Source of the DNA: Nostocoides japonicum T1-X7
Lineage (GTDB): Bacteria > Actinomycetota > Actinomycetes > Actinomycetales > Dermatophilaceae
Direction: 5' to 3'
Assembly: GCF_001046855.1 (NCBI RefSeq)
Contig: NZ_HF570958.1
Coordinates: forward strand, 492,698 to 524,886
DNA: 32,189 nt
A program made the translations under genes and the position numbers. Shown here one piece after another: positions 14,763 to 22,578 of this stretch. Under the pieces are notes generated by a model. That model did no database searches. It had not been told where the DNA came from and saw only the letters and a program-made list of their open reading frames with translations. The first letter of the stretch is position 1. The number at the start of each line of letters is the position of its first letter.

Positions 14763-16621
14763 CGGAAGGCCCTCTCCACACGGCGTGCCGGGATGGTGGC
14801 GCGCACCTCGAACCCCCCGTCCTCCCGCGGTCCCCAGCACAGGTCGCCGTCGTGGGCGACGACCCGCGCCTGCAGTCCCACCAGTCCCTGCCGGCTCCCC
14901 GACACGCTGCCGGGCCGGGTCGCCCTCCCGTTGCGCACCGCGACGACCAGCTCCCGGCCCTCGGGCCCGATGGTCACGGTCACGGACGCGCCAGGAGCGT
15001 GCCGGAGGGCGTTGGTCAGCGCCTCCTGGACGATCCGGTATGCGACCTCCCGCGTCTCGTCGTCGACGAGCCGGAGCGCGTCGGCGTCGACGGTGTCGGT
15101 CGTGATGCTCATGCCGGCGTCCCGGGTCTGCTCGAGAAGCGCGACGAGATCGCCTGGTGTGTCGCCCGTCAGCGCCGTCAGTCCGTCGCGGGCGGCGGCC
15201 GCGATGGTCGCCATGACACGTCGCATACGGTCGGGGTCCGTCGCCGCGAGCCGTCGTGCCGCTCCCGCCTGCAGCGCGACGACGGTGAGGCTGTGCCCGA
15301 TCTGGTCGTGGATTTCACGGGCCAGCCGGACCCGCTCCTCGGCCGCCGCCCGCTCCCGCGCCGCCGACTCCCGACCGACGAGCCGCCTGGTGTTGTCGCG
15401 GCTCTGCTCGACGAGCGCGCCGACCTCGTTGACGGCGAGACCACCGAGCCAGCAGACGAGGATGATGACGGCCTCCCCGAGGGGGTCGCCGGTCCCCACC
15501 CCGACGAGCTGCCCGCCCCAGCAGAGGACGAGACCGACGAGCGCCGCCCGCCGGGCGGCGAGCGCCGCGACCGCGAAGGCGAGCACGAGGGTCAGGGCGG
15601 TGCCGCTGAGGGTTCCGTCGAGAGGCGCGACGAGTCGCGAGAACGCGACGGCGCCGACCCAGGTCAGCGCGGCGGCGGCGAGCGGACGCCGAGCGAGGAG
15701 GGCGAGCGGGAGGCAGACGAGTGGACCGGCAACGACCGCGACCCACGAAGGGGTCGAGAGGACGAGGGCGCCGACCGACTCCAGCGCGAGCCCCGCACCG
15801 ATGACTCCCGCGGCGAGGACGACCCACGGCTGCGCACCGTCCCGGAGCGGACCCAGGTGGTCGACCGTGGGACTCGGGAGGGCCGGTTCAGGCACCTCGA
15901 CCGGGGCGGTGAGGGCGAGCACCTCATCCCGGGCCCGACCGAGGAGTCCGCGCGCGGCCCGCTCGACCTCACCCGGGTCCGCGCCGTGGTCCGCCCCCTC
16001 GGCGAGGGCGCGCAGCCCGTCGAGCAGGACGGGCTGCAGTCGGCGGGTCGTGCGCAGGCGCTCCTCCAGCACCGCGGCCTCCCTCTGCGCCTGGCGGTCG
16101 CGCACGAGCTGACGGCGTTGCGCGTCGAGCACCGCGAGCCGGTCCCGGCGCACCCTCACGACCCTGCCCACGGCCGTCGGCAGGAGCCCGACGAACATCG
16201 TGAGGAAGGTGAGGCCGTTGACGAGCGCCCATCCGGTCATCGTCGGCCCGTCGATCGCCAGCCCGACGAGCAGCGGCAGCAGGGCGCCGAGGACGAGCGT
16301 CCGTCCCCGTCCGTGGGCGCCGAGGGAGTATGCGGAGAACAGGAGGGCCACGAGCCACACCCCGCCACCGTCCCCGGAGTCCGGCCACCGGATCGTCTGG
16401 ATCGTCGTTCCCAGCGCGGCAAAGGTCGCGATGACCAAGATCGGCGTCAGCGGGTGGGTCCGTCGCACGGCGAGGACGCCGAGCAGCGGCGCACCGCATA
16501 CCCCGAGGACCAGGAGCCCGGGAGTGTCTCGGTGGAGCGCCACGGTCTCGCCGAGCGAGGCCACCACGAAGCCCGCGGCGACCACCCTGTCCGCGCGGCT
16601 CGGCCCTGCACTCCCCGGCAC
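14759..16621 (-). CDS. Membrane sensor histidine kinase (HisKA_3 type) with two membrane regions
   Basis: The 620-residue kinase partners the response regulator. Residues about 10-150 hold several membrane helices, followed by a basic, coiled-coil-like stretch (about 160-215), a second set of helices (about 255-390), then the HisKA_3 dimerisation domain with phospho-acceptor His about 438 in REIHDQIGHSLT, and an ATPase domain with EALTNALRHAPG and QGLVGLQARV. The stretch LEERLRTTRRLQPVLLDGLR after the first membrane region resembles a dimerisation helix without a phospho-acceptor His. Start is GTG 16621; a -10-like hexamer 7 bases upstream suggests a leaderless message. No recognised ligand-binding domain. 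Confidence 0.9.
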   Translation of the reverse strand: MPGSAGPSRADRVVAAGFVVASLGETVALHRDTPGLLVLGVCGAPLLGVLAVRRTHPLTPILVIATFAALGTTIQTIRWPDSGDGGGVWLVALLFSAYSLGAHGRGRTLVLGALLPLLVGLAIDGPTMTGWALVNGLTFLTMFVGLLPTAVGRVVRVRRDRLAVLDAQRRQLVRDRQAQREAAVLEERLRTTRRLQPVLLDGLRALAEGADHGADPGEVERAARGLLGRARDEVLALTAPVEVPEPALPSPTVDHLGPLRDGAQPWVVLAAGVIGAGLALESVGALVLSTPSWVAVVAGPLVCLPLALLARRPLAAAALTWVGAVAFSRLVAPLDGTLSGTALTLVLAFAVAALAARRAALVGLVLCWGGQLVGVGTGDPLGEAVIILVCWLGGLAVNEVGALVEQSRDNTRRLVGRESAARERAAAEERVRLAREIHDQIGHSLTVVALQAGAARRLAATDPDRMRRVMATIAAAARDGLTALTGDTPGDLVALLEQTRDAGMSITTDTVDADALRLVDDETREVAYRIVQEALTNALRHAPGASVTVTIGPEGRELVVAVRNGRATRPGSVSGSRQGLVGLQARVVAHDGDLCWGPREDGGFEVRATIPARRVERAFR

Positions 16622-16628
16622 CCGTCAC

Positions 16629-16634
16629 AGCCTA
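16629..16634 (-). promoter_or_regulatory. -10 element, possibly leaderless, for the histidine kinase
   Basis: TAGGCT on the - strand ends 7 bases before GTG 16621. No Shine-Dalgarno is present between. The -35 is not clear. Confidence 0.35.
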
Positions 16635-16769
16635 GGCAGGCGCGCGGCTCGTGGAGTCCTCCTCGAGGACGACTCCGTCGGGACGACCTGGGGTCGGCTC
16701 CCGGGATGACGACGGCAGGGCCCTGCGGTTCCTATCGTCCCGTGCCACACCTCGTGGAAGGAGACTCCG

Positions 16770-17348
16770 ATGACCGCGACCGCACTCCGTGCCGAGACTC
16801 GGTCCGACACGTTCTGGCTGCGTCTGACGCTGGTCGGCCTCGCCCTGGCCGTTCTCGGGCTGCTCATGATGGGCCTGACCATGCTGCTCGGGCCGGAGGC
16901 GTCCGGCGGCCCGTTCCGGCACGCGAGCGACGACGTGCTGACCGCCGCTGCCCTGCCCCACGGCCTCGGGCTCTTCCTCGCCGTCCTCGGGGTCCACCGC
17001 CTCCAGCGGGGCCGGGACGGCGTCCTCGGCCGGGCCGGCGTCTGGGTGTACGGCGTGTGTGTGGCCGAGCTGATCATCCAGTGCATGGCCTCGCTCGCGG
17101 CCCGGTCCGAGCTGATCTGGGGACCCGTCTACCCGCTGTGCGCGTTCGGGCTGATGGTCGGGCTCGCGCTGCTCTGCGCCGGCTCCTGGCGGGTCGGCCT
17201 GGTCCCGACGTGGATGCTCGCGCTCTGGCCCCCGCTGGGACTGCTCGGCTCGTTCCTCGCCGTGGGTCCGGTCCCGTTGGTCTTCGCCGTCTTCCTCGTC
17301 GTCCTCGGCGTCGTCCTGCCGACGCGGCTGCGGGCTCAGGCGCTCTGA
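16770..17348 (+). CDS. Unrecognised integral membrane protein
   Basis: I do not recognise a family. The 192-residue product has about five hydrophobic segments: LRLTLVGLALAVLGLLMMGL, a second around AALPHGLGLFLAVLGVHRL, VWVYGVCVAELIIQCMA, YPLCAFGLMVGLALLCAG, and a long C-terminal pair from WMLALWPPLG to LVVLGVVLP. GGAAGGAG lies about 8 bases before ATG 16770, a strong ribosome-binding site unlike the leaderless neighbours. It is divergent from the two-component system over 148 bases and is a plausible target of it. Its stop codon lies within a 36-base perfect palindrome. Confidence 0.8.
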   Translation: MTATALRAETRSDTFWLRLTLVGLALAVLGLLMMGLTMLLGPEASGGPFRHASDDVLTAAALPHGLGLFLAVLGVHRLQRGRDGVLGRAGVWVYGVCVAELIIQCMASLAARSELIWGPVYPLCAFGLMVGLALLCAGSWRVGLVPTWMLALWPPLGLLGSFLAVGPVPLVFAVFLVVLGVVLPTRLRAQAL

Positions 17349-17381
17349 GCGGACCCGAGCCGGCCGGCTCGGGTCCGCTCA
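17346..17381. terminator. 36-base perfect palindrome at the end of the membrane-protein gene
   Basis: TGAGCGGACCCGAGCCGG (17346-17363) is followed at once by its exact reverse complement. The TGA is the stop codon of the preceding gene. With no spacer the RNA would form an 18-bp stem minus loop bases; there is no T-run. A strong terminator is the simplest reading. Confidence 0.7.
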
Positions 17382-17395
17382 GCCCGCTCCTTCTT

Positions 17396-17480
17396 CGCAC
17401 GTGCCGAGTTGTTGTCGTCGAACCGCCTCGGCAAGGACATCAGCTCGGCACGTGCGGTGGGCCGCGCCGCACGTGCCGAG
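17396..17480. repeat. Intergenic repeat cluster with core CGCACGTGCCGAG
   Basis: Three copies of a 13-base core: direct at 17396-17408, inverted at 17444-17456, direct at 17468-17480. The two direct copies continue similarly (TTGTTGTCGTCG and TTGTCGTCGTC). The first and second form a perfect inverted repeat. Not coding in any frame I recognise. It lies between two stop codons, downstream of ychF. Confidence 0.7.
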
Positions 17481-17490
17481 TTGTCGTCGT

Positions 17491-17506
17491 CCTACTCGCG
17501 AGTAGG
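17491..17506. repeat. 16-base perfect palindrome
   Basis: CCTACTCGCGAGTAGG is its own reverse complement. It follows directly after the third repeat core and may be the centre of a larger palindromic element whose right arm has decayed. Confidence 0.65.
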
Positions 17507-17543
17507 TAGCGATATAGCTCAGTGGCGGCGTCCGGCAAGAGCC

Positions 17544-18629
17544 CTACACGTTGAAGCGGAACTCGACGACGTCGCCGTCGGCCATCACGTAGTCCTTGCC
17601 CTCCATGCGGACCTTACCGGCCGCCTTCGCCGCGGCCATCGAGCCGGCGGCGACGAGGTCGTCGAAGGAGACGATCTCGGCCTTGATGAACCCGCGCTGG
17701 AAGTCGGTGTGGATGACGCCCGCCGCCTGCGGAGCGGTCCAGCCCTGGTGGATCGTCCAGGCGCGCGACTCCTTGGGGCCGGCCGTGAGGTAGGTCTGCA
17801 GCCCGAGGGTGTGGAACCCCTTGCGGGCCAACTGGTTCAGGCCGGGTTCGGTGACCCCGACGGACTCCAGCAGCTCCATCGCCTCGTCCTCGTCGAGCTC
17901 GGCGAGGTCGGACTCGAGCTTGGCGTTGAGGAAGATCGCGTCGGCGGGCGCGACGAGCTCGGACATCTCCTTCTGGAACGTCTCGTCGGTCAGCTGGTCC
18001 TCGTCCACGTTGAAGACGTAGAGGAAGGGCTTGGTCGTCAGCAGCCCCAGCCCCGCGGCGATCCCGGGCTCGACCCCCGCGGCCGGCCCCCCGGCATACA
18101 GGGTCCTCCCCTCCTCGAGGACCCGCTGGGCGGCGAGCGCCGTCTCGAGGACCGCCTTGTCGGTCTTCTTGCCCTTGACCTCCTTGTCGAGGCGGGGCAC
18201 CGCCTTCTCGAGAGTCTGGAGGTCGGCGAGGATGAGCTCGGTCTCGATGGTCTCGATGTCGCCGGCGGGCGAGACCTTGCCTTCGACGTGCGTCACGTCG
18301 TCGTCGTGGAAGGCCCTCACGACCTGGCAGATCGCGTCGGCCTCGCGGATGTTCGCGAGGAACTTGTTGCCGAGTCCCTCCCCCTCGGACGCGCCGCGGA
18401 CGATGCCGGCGATGTCGACGAAGGACACCGTCGCGGGCACGATCTTCTCCGACCCGAAGATCCTCGCGAGGACGGCGAGCCGCTCGTCGGGCAGGGGCAC
18501 GACACCGATGTTGGGCTCGATCGTCGCGAACGGGTAGTTCGCCGCGAGGACGTCGTTCTTCGTGAGGGCGTTGAACATCGTCGACTTGCCGACGTTGGGG
18601 AGCCCGACGATTCCGATGGTGAGTGCCAC
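17544..18629 (-). CDS. ychF: Ribosome-binding ATPase YchF (Obg/HflX superfamily)
   Basis: The 361-residue protein matches YchF in length and domains: G1 GLPNVGKST, G3 VDIAGIVRGASEGEGLGNKF, the NVDE in place of the GTP-specific NKxD (so ATP is preferred in this family), and a C-terminal TGS domain from about residue 275 (TYLTAGPKESRAWTI, HTDFQRGFIKAEIV). It binds ribosomes and is linked to stress and redox responses. GTG start; no clear Shine-Dalgarno, but TAGACT on the - strand (18639-18644) lies 9 bases upstream. It begins 12 bases after the NUDIX gene stop. Confidence 0.96.
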   Translation of the reverse strand: MALTIGIVGLPNVGKSTMFNALTKNDVLAANYPFATIEPNIGVVPLPDERLAVLARIFGSEKIVPATVSFVDIAGIVRGASEGEGLGNKFLANIREADAICQVVRAFHDDDVTHVEGKVSPAGDIETIETELILADLQTLEKAVPRLDKEVKGKKTDKAVLETALAAQRVLEEGRTLYAGGPAAGVEPGIAAGLGLLTTKPFLYVFNVDEDQLTDETFQKEMSELVAPADAIFLNAKLESDLAELDEDEAMELLESVGVTEPGLNQLARKGFHTLGLQTYLTAGPKESRAWTIHQGWTAPQAAGVIHTDFQRGFIKAEIVSFDDLVAAGSMAAAKAAGKVRMEGKDYVMADGDVVEFRFNV

Positions 18630-18641
18630 GGGGACAGCAGT

Positions 18642-19223
18642 CTAGTGGCGCCGCGGAGGCTCGCTGTTCTCCAGGTATGCCGTCCCACCGGTGCCGTCGA
18701 GGACCAGCCGGAGCATCTCGGCGGTGTAGGGGGCGACGTGAGCGGCGACCTCGTCGGAGGGCACCCAGTGGACGGCTCGGATCTCGCGGCGCAGCAACCG
18801 GGCCCGGGTCGCGACGCGTTCCGGGACGACGCCGAGGTCGAAGAGGAAGAGGACCGCGTCGTCCCACCCGCGGTACGGAGGGAGCCAGTTGACGGCGAGG
18901 AGCGCCCCGGGGTCGACGCCGATCGCCAACTCCTCCTCGATCTCCCGGACGACGCACGACGCCGGCGACTCCAGGGGGTCCACGACACCGCCGGGGAGAT
19001 CCCAGTCGGACTTGTACGTCAGCTCGCACAGGAGGATCTCGCCGGACTCGTTGCGCAGCAGTCCCTGGGCGATGGCCCGCTTGGTCGGCAGGCGGTCGTT
19101 GAGGATCCGGTTGAAGGAGATCCGGCCCTCGTCGGTCGTGAGGTCCGGTGCGGTGCGCGGCGGCCGGTCAGCCACGGGTCGCGCCGGAGGCGGCGAGGGA
19201 GCATGCGAGGGAGCGCGCCGCAT
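18642..19223 (-). CDS. NUDIX hydrolase
   Basis: The 193-residue protein contains a Nudix box, GGVVDPLESPASCVVREIEE then ELAI, around residue 100, with the catalytic Glu cluster intact; the usual Gly near the end is Ala. The family cleaves nucleoside diphosphates linked to other groups; substrate not predictable. The N-terminal 25 residues are Pro/Ala-rich, and GTG at 19175 is an alternative start. It lies between the WYL regulator stop (19256) and ychF, all on the same strand. Confidence 0.88.
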   Translation of the reverse strand: MRRAPSHAPSPPPARPVADRPPRTAPDLTTDEGRISFNRILNDRLPTKRAIAQGLLRNESGEILLCELTYKSDWDLPGGVVDPLESPASCVVREIEEELAIGVDPGALLAVNWLPPYRGWDDAVLFLFDLGVVPERVATRARLLRREIRAVHWVPSDEVAAHVAPYTAEMLRLVLDGTGGTAYLENSEPPRRH

Positions 19224-19255
19224 ACGACAAGACCCTCTCCGACATGGTGCCGAGG

Positions 19256-20263
19256 TTACTGGACAGCGCTCGGCTCCGGCGCCCCGGGCCGCGACCGCGC
19301 GTACAGCCGCGAGAGCGTCGCGGTCGTCGAGCGGACCTCCTCCAGCAGATCGTCCGGAGCGAGGAGGACGACGTCGGGTGCCCACGCGAGGACGAGGGCG
19401 AGGGCGGGCTTGCGGGCTCGGACGACCAGGCGCCACCGACGCTGGCCGGGATCGCCCACCGGCGCAGGCTCCGTCTCGGTCGCCAGCTGTGACCGGGCGA
19501 CGAGGAAGAACATGGCCCGGACCTCGTCGCCGACCTCGATGTCGATCGTCACCGGGTCACGCACCCGCTCCTCGAACCCGGAACGCAGCTCGGCCCACAC
19601 CTGCGCGAGGGGCCGGCCGTCGCCCGGCGCGACCGGCTCGTCGAGGACCGTGACGTCGACGATGCGGGAGACGCGATAGGTCCGCATCCGGCCACGATGG
19701 GCGGCGACGAGGTACCACCGGCCCGACTGGTCGACGAGACCACGAGGGTCGACGGTCCGCCCGCTCGGCGCGTCGGCGTCCGGCCGCTGATATGCGATCC
19801 GCACCCGGCGGCCCGCGACGGCCGCCTCCCGGAGCTGCGGCAGCACGGGGACCCGCTCCGCCTCGCCGAACCACCGGCGCCGGTCCGACAGGAGGACGGC
19901 ACCGAGGCTCTCCGCCTCGGTCACCGCCGTCTCGGACGCGGACGCCGCGACCTTCGCGAGCGCGCCCGTCAGCTCGGATCCGAGACCGAGCTCGGCGGCT
20001 CCCTCCCGGCTCGACCAGGCGAAGAGCGCCTGCGCCTCCGACGCCGTGAGCCCGGACGCGTCCGTCGTGAACCCGTCGAGGAGGACGCACCCGCCGTGAC
20101 GGCCCCGTTCGGTGAAGACGGGCACTCCGGCCGACGACAGCGCCTCCATGTCCCGCAGCACGGTCCGCTCGCTGACCTCGAGGCGCGCGGCGAGGTCTCC
20201 CGCCGTCAGCCGGCGATGCCGCTGCAGGAGGACGAGGATGCGCAGGAGCCGGTCGGCACGCAT
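19256..20263 (-). CDS. WYL-domain transcriptional regulator (YafY type)
   Basis: The 335-residue protein starts MRADRLLRILVLLQRHRRLT and has a DeoR-like winged helix with LAARLEVSERTVLRDMEALS (about residues 23-42), then a WYL domain (about 130-200) with RVRIAYQRPD, DPRGLVDQSGRWYLVA and GRMRTYRVSRI. WYL domains sense nucleic acid or small ligands; many such proteins regulate a divergent gene. The divergent partner here is the TIGR03086 gene at 20327, with an inverted repeat between. The open frame continues upstream of ATG 20263 into that gene, so the longer form is rejected. Confidence 0.92.
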   Translation of the reverse strand: MRADRLLRILVLLQRHRRLTAGDLAARLEVSERTVLRDMEALSSAGVPVFTERGRHGGCVLLDGFTTDASGLTASEAQALFAWSSREGAAELGLGSELTGALAKVAASASETAVTEAESLGAVLLSDRRRWFGEAERVPVLPQLREAAVAGRRVRIAYQRPDADAPSGRTVDPRGLVDQSGRWYLVAAHRGRMRTYRVSRIVDVTVLDEPVAPGDGRPLAQVWAELRSGFEERVRDPVTIDIEVGDEVRAMFFLVARSQLATETEPAPVGDPGQRRWRLVVRARKPALALVLAWAPDVVLLAPDDLLEEVRSTTATLSRLYARSRPGAPEPSAVQ

Positions 20264-20276
20264 ACGACCCAGATTC

Positions 20277-20330
20277 CCATGGAAACCTGACAGTGGATGT
20301 CCGGTTATGACGATGGACTGGTTCCCATGG
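20277..20330. promoter_or_regulatory. Inverted repeat between WYL regulator and TIGR03086 gene
   Basis: CCATGGAAACC (20277-20287) and GGTTCCCATGG (20320-20330) are inverted with 10 of 11 bases matching, 43 bases centre to centre (about four helical turns). The right arm overlaps the start codon of the TIGR03086 gene; the left arm lies 14 bases before the regulator start. A WYL-regulator operator with looping is a plausible role; untested. Confidence 0.45.
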
Positions 20331-20932
20331 ACACGACAGCCACCACCCAGACCCCCACGACGATCCCCGACCTCCGCCCGGTTCTCGCGCGGGCGCTCGA
20401 CCAGGCCGGCCGGCTCGTGACGTCGACCGACCCGAGCGACGCGAGCCGGCCCACGCCGTGCGACGAGTACGACGTCGCCGCCCTCGTCGACCATCTCCAG
20501 GCGGTCGTCCGGCGCATCGGCGCCGTCGTCCGCGGCGAGCCGTTCTTCTCCGTTCCGAGGGAGTGGCACTCCGAGGACTGGGCTGCGGACTGGGTGGCCG
20601 GCCGGGCCGGCACGGACTCAGCGCTCGCCGGTGCCGACCTCGAGCGGGTCGTCGACGTGCCGTGGGGTCAGGCACCGGTGGGGGCCGCCCTCGGCATGTA
20701 CGTCAGCGAGCTGGCGACGCACGCCTGGGATCTCGCCGTCGCGACGGGCCGGACCGCGGGGCTCGACGACGAGCTCGCCGCCATCTCGCTGACCGGCGCC
20801 ATGGACAAGCTCCCGCGGGAGGGCCGTGGTCCGGAGATCCCCTTCGGCCCGGTCGTCGACGTGCCGCAGGACGCCCCGGCATACGACCGGCTCGTCGGCT
20901 GGAACGGCCGCGACCCGCGGTGGACACCCTGA
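20327..20932 (+). CDS. TIGR03086 family (maleylpyruvate isomerase-like, DinB fold) protein
   Basis: The 201-residue protein shows TIGR03086 features: TPCDEYDVAALVDHLQAVV near residue 45 and SELATHAWDLAVATGRTAG near residue 126, with His residues placed to bind metal as in the mycothiol-dependent isomerase/DinB fold. Members may use mycothiol as a cofactor in detoxification; the exact reaction is unknown. ATG 20327 lies inside the putative operator. An ATG at 20297 is an alternative start. It converges on the sugar-kinase gene with a shared hairpin. Confidence 0.85.
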   Translation: MDTTATTQTPTTIPDLRPVLARALDQAGRLVTSTDPSDASRPTPCDEYDVAALVDHLQAVVRRIGAVVRGEPFFSVPREWHSEDWAADWVAGRAGTDSALAGADLERVVDVPWGQAPVGAALGMYVSELATHAWDLAVATGRTAGLDDELAAISLTGAMDKLPREGRGPEIPFGPVVDVPQDAPAYDRLVGWNGRDPRWTP

Positions 20933-20964
20933 GGGCCGGAATGCCGGACCGCGGCCCCGTCAGG
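20928..20964. terminator. Bidirectional hairpin between convergent genes
   Basis: CCTGAGGGCC (20928-20937) pairs with GGCCCCGTCAGG (20953-20964) with a small bulge. Both stop codons (TGA at 20930 on +, TGA at 20960-20962 on -) lie in the arms. Confidence 0.55.
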
Positions 20965-22456
20965 AGATCGCGACGGGGTACAGCTCGTCGAAGCGGGCTC
21001 GCACGGCCGCGTAGTGGTCGGCGTGCTCCGGTCGCGGCTCGAAGGTCCGCTTGACGGGCGGCGTGGCGCGCTCGACGCCCGGCGCCACCGCGTCGATCGC
21101 GGTGAGCGCCGTGCCGAGGAGCGTGGACCGCTTGAGCTGGACGTGCTCGACCGGCACCTGCAGGGCGTCCGCGAGGATCTGCAGGAACGACGGATACAGC
21201 GCGGTGACGCTGCCCGAGGCGGCCACCCGGGCCGCCTCGGGCGCGACGGCGTGCAGCTGCTCGCTGATGCGGGCGTAGCCGATCGCCACGCCCTCGGCCG
21301 CGCCGCGCACGATGTCCGCCGGGCCGTGCGCCGCCGACACTCCGGCCATCACCATCCGGGCCCGGGCCGCCCACCCCGTGCTCCGTTCGCCGGTGAGGAA
21401 GGGCACGACAGCCGGCGTCCCGGGGACCGGGTCGGCGCCGAGGACGGCGTCGACCTCGCAGGGTGCCAGGCCGGCCGCGATCCCCGAGGCGAGCCAGCCG
21501 AACACGCGGCCCACGTCGGTGAGCGCACCGCCGAGGAGGCTGCGGTCCGCGTCGATGCGGTAGCACCACAGGCCGGTGGGCAGCTGGGCCGGCTGGCCCG
21601 GCACGACGACGCGCATCGCCCCGGACGTCGCCGCACCGCAGCCGATCGCGCTCGCGTCACGGGCCCCGGTCCCCAGATTGTGGCCCAGCCCGTCCCCGAT
21701 CGCGGGGAACCACTCGGCGCCCACCAGTCCGGGCCACCGCCCACCCCCCGTGACATCGGGCGCCGACAGCGGCACGCCGGGGTCCTGGACCGGTGACAGC
21801 CGGTCGGCCCCGACCCCCGCCGCGGCGAGGATCTCGGGGTCCCACGCGCCGAGACGGCGGTCGAGCATCCCCGTCCACGCGGCCGTCGGGGTGCCGGCCG
21901 CCGTGTGACCGATGAGCCTGAGCTGGACGTACTCCCCGAGCGACACGAACCGGACCGCGTCCGCGAAGACCCGCGGCTCGACGCGGGAGAGCCACCGCAG
22001 CCGTGGCGCGAGGTAGCTCGTGTGGAGGCGGGTCCCCGTGCGCTGCTGGACGGTCGTCTCGTCGAGCTCCTCACGAAGCTCCTCGACCTCGGCGGAGCAC
22101 CGGCTGTCGGCATACGTGTAGCAGGGGGTCAGCGCCCGGCCGTCCGCGCCGACGGCGACGAGGGAGGACGCGAAGGTGTCGAACGCGACCCCGCGGATGC
22201 GGCCGGTCGCAGGCCCTCCCGGCCCGGCGAGGCCGTCGAGGATCGCCGCGATCTCGTCCGTCACCTGATCCGCGTCGATCTGCGACGTGCCGTCCTCGCC
22301 GACGGTGAAGGCGTGGCACGTCTTGACCCGCCCCGAGATCGGTCGTCCCGTCGCGTCGAAGAGCGCGCCGCGCGTCGCGGTGGACCCGACATCGAGGGCG
22401 AGGACGAGCGGATCGACAGCGTCGTCCTGCCCGATGCAGAAGGGGGTCGCGGTCAT
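20960..22456 (-). CDS. FGGY-family carbohydrate kinase (gluconokinase-like)
   Basis: The 498-residue protein has the FGGY two-domain kinase layout: phosphate-binding LALDVGSTATRGALFD near residue 18, GLWCYRID and GGALTDVGRVFGWLAS in the middle, PFLTGERSTGW, and the adenosine-binding VAASGSVTALYPSFLQILAD near residue 415. The PFLTGERS-type motif favours gluconokinase over xylulokinase, but the sugar is not certain. No transporter or isomerase gene is adjacent. ATG 22456 has TATATT ending 8 bases upstream and no Shine-Dalgarno. Confidence 0.9.
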   Translation of the reverse strand: MTATPFCIGQDDAVDPLVLALDVGSTATRGALFDATGRPISGRVKTCHAFTVGEDGTSQIDADQVTDEIAAILDGLAGPGGPATGRIRGVAFDTFASSLVAVGADGRALTPCYTYADSRCSAEVEELREELDETTVQQRTGTRLHTSYLAPRLRWLSRVEPRVFADAVRFVSLGEYVQLRLIGHTAAGTPTAAWTGMLDRRLGAWDPEILAAAGVGADRLSPVQDPGVPLSAPDVTGGGRWPGLVGAEWFPAIGDGLGHNLGTGARDASAIGCGAATSGAMRVVVPGQPAQLPTGLWCYRIDADRSLLGGALTDVGRVFGWLASGIAAGLAPCEVDAVLGADPVPGTPAVVPFLTGERSTGWAARARMVMAGVSAAHGPADIVRGAAEGVAIGYARISEQLHAVAPEAARVAASGSVTALYPSFLQILADALQVPVEHVQLKRSTLLGTALTAIDAVAPGVERATPPVKRTFEPRPEHADHYAAVRARFDELYPVAIS

Positions 22457-22464
22457 GGTCGGGA

Positions 22465-22470
22465 AATATA
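22465..22470 (-). promoter_or_regulatory. -10 element of the FGGY kinase gene
   Basis: TATATT on the - strand, a strong -10 match and rare in this GC-rich DNA, ends 8 bases before ATG 22456, giving a leader of at most two or three bases. No -35 is clear. Confidence 0.5.
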
Positions 22471-22578
22471 GCCCTCACCTCCGGGTCACCCCTTGGTATG
22501 CGACGGCGGACCCTTCGTCGCCTCCGTCCTCGTCGGGCCTCCCGGCCGGTGTCGGCGCCACCTGTCATCGTGGGCCCC

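Noticed and set aside
17503..17545. tRNA-like stretch GCGATATAGCTCAGTGGCGG
   Set aside because: It resembles a tRNA acceptor/D-arm start, but no D-stem closure, anticodon arm, T-loop or matching 3' acceptor follows before the ychF stop codon. More easily read as the decayed arm of the palindromic repeat.
20264..20569. Extended N-terminus of the WYL regulator
   Set aside because: Lies opposite the TIGR03086 gene; the HTH begins right after ATG 20263.
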